DNA of 64,000 nucleotides from Lewinella sp. W8 (GTDB lineage: Bacteria; Bacteroidota; Bacteroidia; Chitinophagales; Saprospiraceae), in contig NZ_SNAQ03000012.1 of assembly GCF_004375085.3 (NCBI RefSeq), positions 1 through 64,000 on the forward strand, in the 5' to 3' direction. Below the pieces are notes generated by a model, which made no database searches, was not told the DNA's origin, and saw only the letters and a list, made by a program, of their open reading frames with translations. Below, piece by piece: positions 33,392 through 40,944 of the stretch (within the stretch, counting starts at the first letter, position 1; the number at the start of each line of letters is the position of its first letter). The translations under genes were made by a program, and so were the position numbers.

Positions 33392-33447
33392 TGATGGACA
33401 GCTCAAGCGCGAAATTTTTATCACCCTATTTTGGATGTTTTGGGCGC

Positions 33448-33536
33448 CGGTCCCGAGTTTAGCTTCGCTGCTACCTTCGGTGGTCGTAACTCGTCGGGAT
33501 CACCGATTTTTTTGAAAATGCGGCGAAGCGCGGGTG
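33448..33536 (+). repeat. ~89-base dispersed repeat, copy 2
   Basis: Second copy of the sequence at 30268-30356, starting with CGGTCCCGAGTTTAGCTTCG and sharing CACCGATTTTT near its end. Copies are 3.2 kb apart and in the same orientation. Confidence 0.75.
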
Positions 33537-33660
33537 CCGGATAATTATCTTGGATTAGGTATGTTATAAAACCTTTCGCGGCTCTACACTGACCGAATAA
33601 GCGGTAAGTTCTTAAACCCCTTAGTACGGCACTCTGGCTGAAAACGAGGGCTCCATGGCA

Positions 33661-33794
33661 TCCCGGCTGAGCACGAGGATTCCGTTACGCTGCATCCCGG
33701 CTAGGCCGTGCATTTCGCTTCACTGCATCCCGGCTGAGCACGAGGATTCCGTTACGCTGTATCCCGGCTAAGCCGTGCATTTCGCTTCACTGCA
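33661..33794 (+). repeat. Two-copy 67-base tandem repeat
   Basis: A unit beginning TCCCGGCTGAGCACGAGGAT occurs at 33661 and again at 33728 (period 67) with two or three substitutions. Each unit is itself two half-units that both begin TCCCGGCT and contain a TTCCGTTACGCTG / TTTCGCTTCACTG-like end, so about four ~33-base half-repeats are present. Confidence 0.85.
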
Positions 33795-33826
33795 CCTGAG
33801 GTGATCGCCCATGCCCTTCTTTTTTA

Positions 33827-33860
33827 CCGTTCAGAACATATTTCTTACCATTCGGAACAT
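33827..33860 (+). promoter_or_regulatory. Putative LytTR-type direct-repeat operator upstream of the SH3 lipoprotein
   Basis: ACCGTTCAGAACAT (33827-33839 region) and ACCATTCGGAACAT (to 33860) are direct repeats with a 21-base period, 67 bases before the start codon at 33927. The first half-site, ACCGTTCAG, fits the LytTR consensus exactly. The same arrangement is found upstream of 28568. Confidence 0.55.
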
Positions 33861-33926
33861 AGGTGGAGGTAAACGATGTGAGGGCCAATAATCTTGCTAC
33901 TTTTCGGTAAGTCAAAACACTCATCT

Positions 33927-35417
33927 ATGCTAAGAATTGTATCCCTCATGATCCTGCTGGGACTACTCACGGCCTGCGGGTCCTCCGCAGGCACCGAGGC
34001 CACTCCGGCTATCACCGGGGATTCTATCCCCGCGGAACAGTCAACTCCTGCCACCGATCCCGCTCCGAGCCAGGTCATCTCCTGGGTGGAAAACCTCAAC
34101 GTCCGTAAGACCCCGGACCTTAAGGGGGAAGTGGTCGCTCAGGCAAAAGAAAACGACGTGCTGACCCTGACGGGAAACAAGACCAGCACAACGGAGACCA
34201 TCGAGCTGCGCGGAAAGAGTTACACCGAGCCCTGGGTGGAAGTCACCACCGCCGACGGCAAAACGGGCTGGGTATTCGGCGGTGCCGTGAAGATGCCCGG
34301 TGAACGGAAGGGCAACGCCCTCAACACGGCCACCAAATTTACCTACCCCTGCTTCGGTACCTTTGATCTGACCCAGTGGCAGCGGAGTAGCACCAGTACG
34401 GGGGACGACGAAAGTGACGTCTCCTCCGCCGGTGCCACCTACCAGAAGGGCGGGCAATCCCTCGAAATCGTTGAATTGGAAAGTGAATATTACTGGGAGA
34501 AAAAATACACCCTTAAGGACACCGGCGGGAAGGTGCTCAAGGAACGGACGATCGGCATCCTCTTCGACGTAATGCCCGACGAGCAGAAGATGCTGACCGA
34601 AAAAGTAACGGATTATACCACCAGCCCGGCCACGGTTTGCACCCGTAGCGAACCATGGACCAGTACCGAGTATTTCTACAACATCAAGCCCCGTCCGGAC
34701 ATGGTCCGGGGAGCCATGACCACCCGGCAGGACGCTACGGTGGGAAAGGGGATGACTTTGGCGGATAAGCCAACGACGGGGAAGCTGAGCAAGATGGACG
34801 GATTCTGTGGTAGCCTGACGGGCGCAGACTTTTCCTGTTCCTGCGCCTATAACGTGGGCGATACCTACCAGGGGGATCCCTACTTTTCTTCCGATATGGA
34901 CAAAAATGCCTGCGTGTCCATCAACGGATCCATGCAGCAGCTGACGAAAGAGAGTTCCAGCGCTCTGACGTCGCTTAAGCGTCTGGCCAATACGGCAACC
35001 AAAGACTGGATGGTTATGAAGGAGAGCGGTCAGGTGCTTTACTTTGGTAAGCCCCTGGAGGATTACCGGTATACCGACGGCGTGGCCTTTTTGGTGGACG
35101 TCCTGCTGGCCAGCGACAAAAAAGTTACCGAAATTCCCGTTCGTAACGATGGCTATCAGGGAATGGCCATCCGGGAAGTCCGGGATATTCCGGCAGATGC
35201 CATCCAGATGGTTAAGAATATCCGCCAGCAGGGGCAAACCAATACGGTAGAAATTCAGGAATATTCCACGGCGGATTATCGGATCGTCACCCGCATCCAC
35301 AAGTCAAAGGACAACGGCACCGAAGCGAGTGAATACGGTGGCCGACTGGTATTGCTCACCCACGACGGGAAGACCGTCCTCGACGAGAAAGAAGTCAGGG
35401 GTACCTGTGGTTGTTAG
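33927..35417 (+). CDS. SH3-domain lipoprotein, large paralogue
   Basis: The ATG at 33927 gives a lipoprotein signal (MLRIVSLMILLGLLTACGSS; lipobox LTAC, Cys at about 17). A bacterial SH3 domain lies at about 45-125 (WVENLNVRKTPDLKGEVVAQ ... PWVEVTTADGKTGWVFGGAV), then the phrase YPCFGTFDLTQWQ opens a ~370-residue beta-rich region without recognised domains; a Cys-rich spot (FCGSLTGADFSCSCAYNVGD) lies near 290-310. The first ~170 residues are clearly paralogous to the lipoprotein at 47501 (NIRESPELKAKV ... GWVFGGAVKMVGE ... YPYFGTFDLSEW). It is probably anchored in the outer membrane. Function unknown. Confidence 0.8.
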   Translation: MLRIVSLMILLGLLTACGSSAGTEATPAITGDSIPAEQSTPATDPAPSQVISWVENLNVRKTPDLKGEVVAQAKENDVLTLTGNKTSTTETIELRGKSYTEPWVEVTTADGKTGWVFGGAVKMPGERKGNALNTATKFTYPCFGTFDLTQWQRSSTSTGDDESDVSSAGATYQKGGQSLEIVELESEYYWEKKYTLKDTGGKVLKERTIGILFDVMPDEQKMLTEKVTDYTTSPATVCTRSEPWTSTEYFYNIKPRPDMVRGAMTTRQDATVGKGMTLADKPTTGKLSKMDGFCGSLTGADFSCSCAYNVGDTYQGDPYFSSDMDKNACVSINGSMQQLTKESSSALTSLKRLANTATKDWMVMKESGQVLYFGKPLEDYRYTDGVAFLVDVLLASDKKVTEIPVRNDGYQGMAIREVRDIPADAIQMVKNIRQQGQTNTVEIQEYSTADYRIVTRIHKSKDNGTEASEYGGRLVLLTHDGKTVLDEKEVRGTCGC

Positions 35418-35438
35418 GCCACGGAGGGTTCCCTACGC

Positions 35439-35478
35439 ACAAGCCCCCGGCTTCCGCGGGAAGTTGGGGGCTTGTTTA
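35439..35478. terminator. Bidirectional terminator between the SH3 lipoprotein and the response-regulator gene
   Basis: Outer arms ACAAGCCCCC (35439-35448) and GGGGGCTTGT (35466-35475) with an inner CTTCC/GGAAG stem, followed by TTTATT on the plus strand and preceded by a less A-rich tract. The two converging genes end at 35417 and 35476. Confidence 0.85.
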
Positions 35479-36177
35479 TTCAATTACCAGTTTGTAGCCT
35501 ACGCCCCGCAGGTTGACAATCCGGACCGTGGGTTCCTCCCGGAGGTATTTGCGGAGCCGGGAAATGAAGACGTCCATGCTCCGGGAGTTGAAAAATGAAT
35601 CGTCCCCCCAGATCTTCAGCAGAATGCTTGATTTTGGCAGCACCCGGTTCGGGTTTTCACAAAGGAGTTTGAGGAGTTCCGCTTCCCGGGCCGTGAGACG
35701 TTGCTCCGTTCCGTCGGGCCGGAGGACGAGCAATTGCTTACTGTTAAAGGTATAGCTTCCCAACTCGAAGAGGTAGCGTTCGGAGGCTTCCAGGCGGGCG
35801 GCCAGCCGGTCTTCGCTCAGCAGTGCCCGCATCCGGACGAGCAATTCCTCCATGGCGAAGGGTTTGCGGAGGTAGTCGTTGCCCCCCGCGGAGAATCCCC
35901 GGACGACGTCTTCGGCTTTGATCTTTGCCGTCAGGAAGATGATGGGGGTGTGCCGGTCGGTATTTCGGATCATTTTGGCGACGTCAAACCCGTTCATTTT
36001 CGGCATCATGACGTCCAGCACGACCAGGGCCGGTTGGTGGGCGAAGAACAGCGACAGGGCCTGGTTGCCATCCGGAGCGTGCAGCACCCGATAGCCCTGT
36101 TTTTCCAGGCCTTCCTTCACGAGCAATCCGAGCGCGAGTTCATCTTCGACCAGTAGAACGGTAGTTGGGGGAGCCAT
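35476..36177 (-). CDS. OmpR/PhoB-family response regulator
   Basis: A 233-residue two-domain regulator. The receiver has E11-D12, phosphoacceptor D55 in LVVLDVMMPKMNG, T83 and K105 (LRKPF). The C-terminal winged-helix (about 135-233) has LTAREAELLKLLCENPNRVL, SMDVFISRLRKYLREEPTVR and the final VRIVNLRGVGYKLV of this family. It is encoded 3 bases after the histidine-kinase gene's stop on the same strand, so the two form a standard pair. Target genes are not evident here. Confidence 0.93.
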   Translation of the reverse strand: MAPPTTVLLVEDELALGLLVKEGLEKQGYRVLHAPDGNQALSLFFAHQPALVVLDVMMPKMNGFDVAKMIRNTDRHTPIIFLTAKIKAEDVVRGFSAGGNDYLRKPFAMEELLVRMRALLSEDRLAARLEASERYLFELGSYTFNSKQLLVLRPDGTEQRLTAREAELLKLLCENPNRVLPKSSILLKIWGDDSFFNSRSMDVFISRLRKYLREEPTVRIVNLRGVGYKLVIE

Positions 36178-36180
36178 AGG

Positions 36181-37620
36181 TTATACTTCCGTTGTGGGTA
36201 GGGTGACGGTGAAGGTGGAGCCAGCTGCCGTACTCCTGGTGAGCTCGAGATTCCCGCCCAATTGCCGCAGAATGCCTCTGGCGTAATAGAGGCCGATTCC
36301 GAGCCCCTTGACGTCGTGGGTTCCTCCTTCCGAAATGCGATGGAATTTTTCGAAGATGCTGTCCCGTTCCGATGGGGGAATACCCGGGCCATTGTCGGTG
36401 AAGGAAATGGTCACCGATTGGGGGAGAGTTTTTACCCGAACGGTCAGTTCGGGGTGTTCGGGGCCGTATTTCAGGGCGTTGCTCACGAGGTTGTGAAAGA
36501 CGTTTTGCAGGTGGTGTGGGTCCGTGTCAACCTCAATGTCCTTAGCGGGCAATACCGTGATGGTGGCACCGGCATGATTCTCGTAGTAGGAGATGACCTC
36601 CGTCAGTATGGCGTTAGGGTTGACGCGCTCCAGAGTAATACCGGCCTGCTGCTGGTCAACGAAAGTGACCTTCAGGACGTGATCCACGACCTCGGCAATG
36701 CGCTGCGCCTGCTGCTCGCTCATGGCGAGGTATTTATTGGGTTTGGGCAGATTGTTGTCCTCCCGCAGGGTGGCCAGCGCCAGTTTTAGGGTGGCAATGG
36801 GGGTAAGGAGTTCGTGGGTCACGTTGTCAATGAAGTCGTCCTTGAGCCGGGACAAACGGGCCTCCCGTCGGGCAAGTTTCAGTAGCCACCAGAAACCGGC
36901 CACCATGAGCAAAAGGATGATCAGGGTCATGAGGAAAACCAAGCCGGCGCGGCGAAACACCTCCAGCGCCGGTTGGGCCAGCAGAATGGAAACCAGATTG
37001 TTGCCTTCTACTTTCGCGGGTAACCGCTGGTGTTGGAAAAAGAGGCTTTCGTCGGGAACTGCGGCCAAGGAGTCATGCTCCAACACCAGGGAAAAGGCAC
37101 TACGGATGTCCAGGGAGTCAAGTTCGCGGGCGACCGCCGTCCGCAGGGTTTCGCGGGAGATTTGGATGGAATCGGAATAGGTGATCAGGCGTTTGCCCAG
37201 CTCGTCGGTCCAGTACATTATGGACCCTTCTACGAGTAGGGCCCGGTTACGTTCCAGAATTTGCTCCTCCATTTGTTGTACGGCCGCAACGGAGTCCACT
37301 AGGTCCGGGAAAAAGATGGACACGTGGATGTCGCCGGTTTGCGGGGAAATGATGAATACTTTAGGCTGGTCTTCCTCCACGCGGATTTCCAGGCGGACCA
37401 ATTCCGGATCCCGGAGATCCCGGGCGAAGAGGTCGTTGATCGTCGAGATGCGCCGGGCGTCGGCGCGGTCAATGGCCTCGTCCAGCGCAGCGGTGAGTTC
37501 CCGCTGGATGGTAAGGCGATGCTTTTGGTAAACCTGGTAGCCGAAGTAGACTTGCAGCAGAAAGATGCCCAAAAGAGAACCCGTAATCAAGAACGAAAGT
37601 GACTGCGTACGTTTGGTCAT
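36181..37620 (-). CDS. Sensor histidine kinase (HisKA/HATPase), partner of the response regulator
   Basis: A 479-residue membrane kinase. Two membrane spans (about 9-29 and 226-248) enclose a ~195-residue periplasmic sensor domain. The dimerisation helix holds the phosphoacceptor H269 in FIDNVTHELLTPIATLKLAL, and the ATPase domain shows VFHNLVSNALKYG (N box), DNGPGIPPSERDSIFEKFHR (G1/F box) and GLGIGLYYARGI (G2). The start at 37620 places the first span at residues 9-29. The signal is unknown. It is divergent from the TlpA-type gene at 37743, with 122 bases between. Confidence 0.92.
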   Translation of the reverse strand: MTKRTQSLSFLITGSLLGIFLLQVYFGYQVYQKHRLTIQRELTAALDEAIDRADARRISTINDLFARDLRDPELVRLEIRVEEDQPKVFIISPQTGDIHVSIFFPDLVDSVAAVQQMEEQILERNRALLVEGSIMYWTDELGKRLITYSDSIQISRETLRTAVARELDSLDIRSAFSLVLEHDSLAAVPDESLFFQHQRLPAKVEGNNLVSILLAQPALEVFRRAGLVFLMTLIILLLMVAGFWWLLKLARREARLSRLKDDFIDNVTHELLTPIATLKLALATLREDNNLPKPNKYLAMSEQQAQRIAEVVDHVLKVTFVDQQQAGITLERVNPNAILTEVISYYENHAGATITVLPAKDIEVDTDPHHLQNVFHNLVSNALKYGPEHPELTVRVKTLPQSVTISFTDNGPGIPPSERDSIFEKFHRISEGGTHDVKGLGIGLYYARGILRQLGGNLELTRSTAAGSTFTVTLPTTEV

Positions 37621-37742
37621 GACCCAAAGCTAATGTCTACGGTCAAGGCTGAACGGGCCATTAGCAAACATTTACACTTCTTAAGGGAGCCGTTAACCCT
37701 GTTTTTTTTCCGGGGCGCCGTACTTCGCTCAAAACCTACGCC

Positions 37743-38930
37743 ATGAAGTACTACATCCTATTCTTTTTCCTTTTTGCTGCATACGCTCCCATTTTTGCTC
37801 AGGGACTCACTCCGGGCGAAAAAGCCCCTCCGCTCAGTTTTGCTTTCCTGGGGGAAGACCCGACGGCCAATCAGCCGGAGACCCATACCGGCAAGGTCCT
37901 GCTGCTGGATTTCTGGGCCACCTGGTGCGCGCCCTGCATTTCGTCCATGTCCCATCTGGATAGCCTGCAGGAGGCTTTCCGGGAGGAGCTTCGGGTCATC
38001 GCCGTCAGCGAAGAATCAGAAGATCGGCTCTTGCGCTTCCTTCGCCACACGGATCACCAATTTCTCTTTGCCCGGGACACCGGCGACCTGCGCGAGCTGT
38101 TTCCCTACGGCGTGATTCCCCATTCCGTCCTCATCGCCCCCGACGGCACCGTCGTGGCCATTACCTCCCCGGATAACATCACCCGGGAGGTGATTGAAAA
38201 GACCTTACGGGGCGAAGTGGTTGATCTGCCGGTAAAACGCTACGCCCGGGACTTTGATCCTACCCATGACTATTTCCAGCTGGATACCAATACGGTAAGG
38301 ACCTTTACCCTCCAGCCCCACAATCCCGTGACCCCGAGTTTCACCAAGCAATTTTATGACGGGCCCTTCCGGGGGCGGAGAATGTCCGTTTATAACCTCA
38401 CCATTCCCGGCCTGTATCGGATGGCCTACGAAACCACCATTTATCGGATGGAACTGGAGTTCGAGGAATTCCTGGTTGATTGGGAGCGGGAAGAAAATCG
38501 TTTCTGCGCCGATGTTGTAGTGGAAAACCCGGAGGATTTACTTCCGGAATTTCGCCGTCACCTTCAGCAAGCTCACCCCATCAAGGCGCGTACGGAAAGA
38601 CAAACCCGTGAGGTGGTCGTATTACGGGCAATAAAGGACGGTACCCTGGCGGCCGTTCCGGCGACTCCAGTGGAGGGGTATACGGGCCGCCAGGATGGCT
38701 TTAGTAGCGAAGGAGCTACGGTGGAGGATTTTCGATCTTATCTGGAGGGCTTCGGTATCTTCAACCTTCCCGTGGTTGATGAAACGTCCATCGCAGGGGC
38801 TTACGCCATTGATTTTACCTACGATCCGGAGAATCCAACCACCTTCAAGACCGCCATGGAAGAACTGGGCCTAACCTACGCCAAGGAGGAACGGGAAATC
38901 GAGGTGCTGATCCTCTACCTGGAAGAATAA
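37743..38930 (+). CDS. TlpA-like thioredoxin protein fused to a DUF3738-type domain
   Basis: Signal peptide (MKYYILFFFLFAAYAPIFAQ), then a periplasmic TlpA/ResA-type thioredoxin domain (about 22-160) with active site WCAPC (61-65, in FWATWCAPCISS) and the cis-Pro segment (YGVIPHSVLIAPDG). The C-terminal half (about 190-395) matches the TIGR03435/DUF3738 pattern: FTLQPHNPV near its start, GRRMSVYNLTIPGLYRMAYE and the closing LPVVDETSIAGAYAIDFTY and GLTYAKEEREIEVLIL. Such fusions are known mainly from Acidobacteriota and Bacteroidota; the DUF3738 role is not known. It stands alone, before a strong terminator. Confidence 0.82.
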   Translation: MKYYILFFFLFAAYAPIFAQGLTPGEKAPPLSFAFLGEDPTANQPETHTGKVLLLDFWATWCAPCISSMSHLDSLQEAFREELRVIAVSEESEDRLLRFLRHTDHQFLFARDTGDLRELFPYGVIPHSVLIAPDGTVVAITSPDNITREVIEKTLRGEVVDLPVKRYARDFDPTHDYFQLDTNTVRTFTLQPHNPVTPSFTKQFYDGPFRGRRMSVYNLTIPGLYRMAYETTIYRMELEFEEFLVDWEREENRFCADVVVENPEDLLPEFRRHLQQAHPIKARTERQTREVVVLRAIKDGTLAAVPATPVEGYTGRQDGFSSEGATVEDFRSYLEGFGIFNLPVVDETSIAGAYAIDFTYDPENPTTFKTAMEELGLTYAKEEREIEVLILYLEE

Positions 38931-38962
38931 GCTGAGCGGAGTTGTTCGTGTTGGCCTTTTCG

Positions 38963-38993
38963 AACGGTTCGCCGGTTCCGCCGGCGAACCGTT
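38963..38993. terminator. Bidirectional terminator between the TlpA gene and a small membrane protein
   Basis: Perfect 13-bp arms AACGGTTCGCCGG (38963-38975) and CCGGCGAACCGTT (38981-38993) with a five-base loop, flanked by TTTT on one side and GTTT on the other. It sits between converging genes ending at 38930 and 39000. Confidence 0.85.
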
Positions 38994-38999
38994 TGGGCC

Positions 39000-39296
39000 T
39001 TAGGAACCCGCAAAGGGAGAACCAAAGATGCCGACGGCCAGCTCGGCCCAAATCAGCAGGAAAAGCACCAGCAGGAACAGTCCGAGCAATATTCTGGTCC
39101 TGGTCTGTTTGGTGGCCTGGAGCATCGCCTCGATACCAACTGCGAATAAAAATAACAGACCGCCCATCACCAGGAAGTCTCCGCCGGACCAGTTGACCTC
39201 CTCGGTGAATTGCATGGCCAGGAAGGGAATGAGTAGCAGTACAGCAATACCCAGCAGGAAGTAGCCCAGTCTGCGGAAGTCGGAAGTAAGTTGCAT
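39000..39296 (-). CDS. Small membrane protein
   Basis: A 98-residue protein with three hydrophobic segments (about 10-28, YFLLGIAVLLLIPFLAMQF; 35-55, FLVMGGLLFLFAVGIEAML; 68-88, RILLGLFLLVLFLLIWAELA). Small proteins of this plan are common in Bacteroidota and unstudied. It is a monocistronic minus-strand gene ending at the shared terminator. Confidence 0.7.
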   Translation of the reverse strand: MQLTSDFRRLGYFLLGIAVLLLIPFLAMQFTEEVNWSGGDFLVMGGLLFLFAVGIEAMLQATKQTRTRILLGLFLLVLFLLIWAELAVGIFGSPFAGS

Positions 39297-39552
39297 GGCA
39301 AATATTTAAAGTACTTTGTTATTCAAAGTTAGTTCCATTTTGACACTTTTCAAAATAATCCTTTCCGGCAGTCCCCAACGGATTACCGACGGTTGACTCC
39401 TTCCGGTTATGAATGATCTGAAGGGTAGGGGTGGGTGATTGGGCCAGTAGCCTTCCTGGCGCCCATTTTCTCATTAGCTATATTTAAGCCCGTATCACGC
39501 TTTGCTGCCTTGCTGCTCTGGGCGTTCGTTCCCGTTGACCCACCATTCTTCT

Positions 39553-40863
39553 ATGATTTCAGCCAGTGAATTGGACGAATTAAAGGATCGTTTGCAGTCC
39601 CTGGTGGTCAGCGACCTTCCGGCGACCTTTCTGGTGCTCAAGGAAAAAATCCCGCAGTATTCACCGGTTTTTGAGCGGGTGCTCAATCTGGAGGGGCAGT
39701 ACAATGAATTGGAGAAGAAGCGGATCGAGAAGACCATCACCCAGGAAAGTGAAGAAGTTTCGACCAATCGGATTCGGTCTAGCGTCATTGAGTTGGTCGC
39801 CGGACTTGAAGTAGCCGATTTTTCACGCTTGCGGGCGATTGGCGGGTGGTTATTACGTGGTATCACACTTCTGCTCGGCTTGCTACTCCTGGGGGGAGCC
39901 GTCTTTTTTGGGCTCCGGGGGGATTTATTCGGTAGTCCCTTACCTGACGAAGAATTTGCGATAATTCCCGAGCATTCAACGGGCTATCTGTTGTACCATG
40001 TTCCTACCCAGATGCAGCTTGGGCGGGAAACCGAGTGTACCGTCCGAATTGCCTTTGACTCCCTAAAGCTCCTGCAAGAAATGGTCCGGGAATCCGCTAC
40101 GGTGGAGGCCATCGAGACGTCGGACCGCATGCGGGTAGAACTGGTGAATACTTCCGTATCGAATCCAGCCTTCAATATCCAACCCATTTTCCCGGGACAG
40201 GAGGAACAGTTCATCCAAAACGAGCGGTTCTCGGAGTGGAGTTTTTCGGTGAAGCCCCTGCTACTGGGGGAGCACAGTTTGCGCATCGTCGTAACGGTAC
40301 TCAAAAGAGACGGCGGGGAATTTGTGCCCAGCAAGATTTCCTTTGCGGAATCAGTGGAGATTTTATCGGTAACGCCTGCCGATTCTTTGGTGGCTTTCCG
40401 CTTTAGCGGAGAAGTAATTTCGGCAAAGTCCGCCGAGGCCTTTGCCGCTGAGGTAGCCGAACAACGGGTGCTCTACGAAGAAGAGGTGATAAAAAACGAG
40501 ATCAGAGAAGAATATGAAAGAGAGATAGCCGAGCGCTTAACGACTTACTTTGCCTTCAATTCTACCCGGATCGTCAATATTGACAGGGTTTTGCCGGTGA
40601 TTGAGGTATTAGAAAATTACCTTGCCAGGGAACCGAAATCGTTACTGCTGACGGGCCATACGGACAGCATCGGCAACCCGGACGTCAATTATCAACTTGG
40701 CCTGGACCGCGCCAATCGGGTGAAAGCCCTGCTGACCAAGCGGGGAATTGATCCCGAATTGATTGAGGTTGCTTCTGTCGGGGAGTCCTCCCCGGCGCAG
40801 TCAAATGACTCCGCTGAGGGGCGGCAGAAGAACCGCCGGGTAACGATCCGCTTTGCCTGGTAA
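39553..40863 (+). CDS. EAD11-like domain fused via a membrane span to an OmpA domain
   Basis: The ATG at 39553 gives 436 residues. Residues 1-88 (DELKDRLQSLVVSD, VLNLEGQYNELEKKRIEKTI, NRIRSSVIELVAGLEV) resemble the helical effector-associated domain EAD11, a death-like adaptor of bacterial conflict systems. A membrane span follows (about 99-120, LLRGITLLLGLLLLGGAVFF). A ~190-residue middle part precedes a C-terminal OmpA-like peptidoglycan-binding domain (about 325-436; LTGHTDSIGNPDVNYQLGLD, ANRVKALLTKRGID, QKNRRVTIRFAW). The plan suggests an inner-membrane protein with a cytoplasmic adaptor and a periplasmic wall anchor. The EAD call is by pattern memory and needs a profile search. No EAD partner is adjacent. 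Confidence 0.72.
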   Translation: MISASELDELKDRLQSLVVSDLPATFLVLKEKIPQYSPVFERVLNLEGQYNELEKKRIEKTITQESEEVSTNRIRSSVIELVAGLEVADFSRLRAIGGWLLRGITLLLGLLLLGGAVFFGLRGDLFGSPLPDEEFAIIPEHSTGYLLYHVPTQMQLGRETECTVRIAFDSLKLLQEMVRESATVEAIETSDRMRVELVNTSVSNPAFNIQPIFPGQEEQFIQNERFSEWSFSVKPLLLGEHSLRIVVTVLKRDGGEFVPSKISFAESVEILSVTPADSLVAFRFSGEVISAKSAEAFAAEVAEQRVLYEEEVIKNEIREEYEREIAERLTTYFAFNSTRIVNIDRVLPVIEVLENYLAREPKSLLLTGHTDSIGNPDVNYQLGLDRANRVKALLTKRGIDPELIEVASVGESSPAQSNDSAEGRQKNRRVTIRFAW

Positions 40864-40944
40864 AGGAGAGAGGCCTAGTAATTACGTCCTGAGACTAGAT
40901 GAATTTTTACTTCAATACTTATTGGTAACCCATACAATACACAC

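Larger units (their letters stand above)
33259..33926. other. 668-base intergenic region rich in repeats
   Basis: In order: a large inverted repeat (33329-33391), the second copy of the dispersed repeat (33448-33536), a two-copy 67-base tandem repeat (33661-33794) and a LytTR-like operator (33827-33860). No open frame of coding character is present. Confidence 0.6.

Noticed and set aside
34041-35300. 419-residue minus-strand frame opposite the SH3 lipoprotein
   Set aside because: Histidine/glycine-rich antisense composition, and the plus strand has a clear lipoprotein with paralogues.
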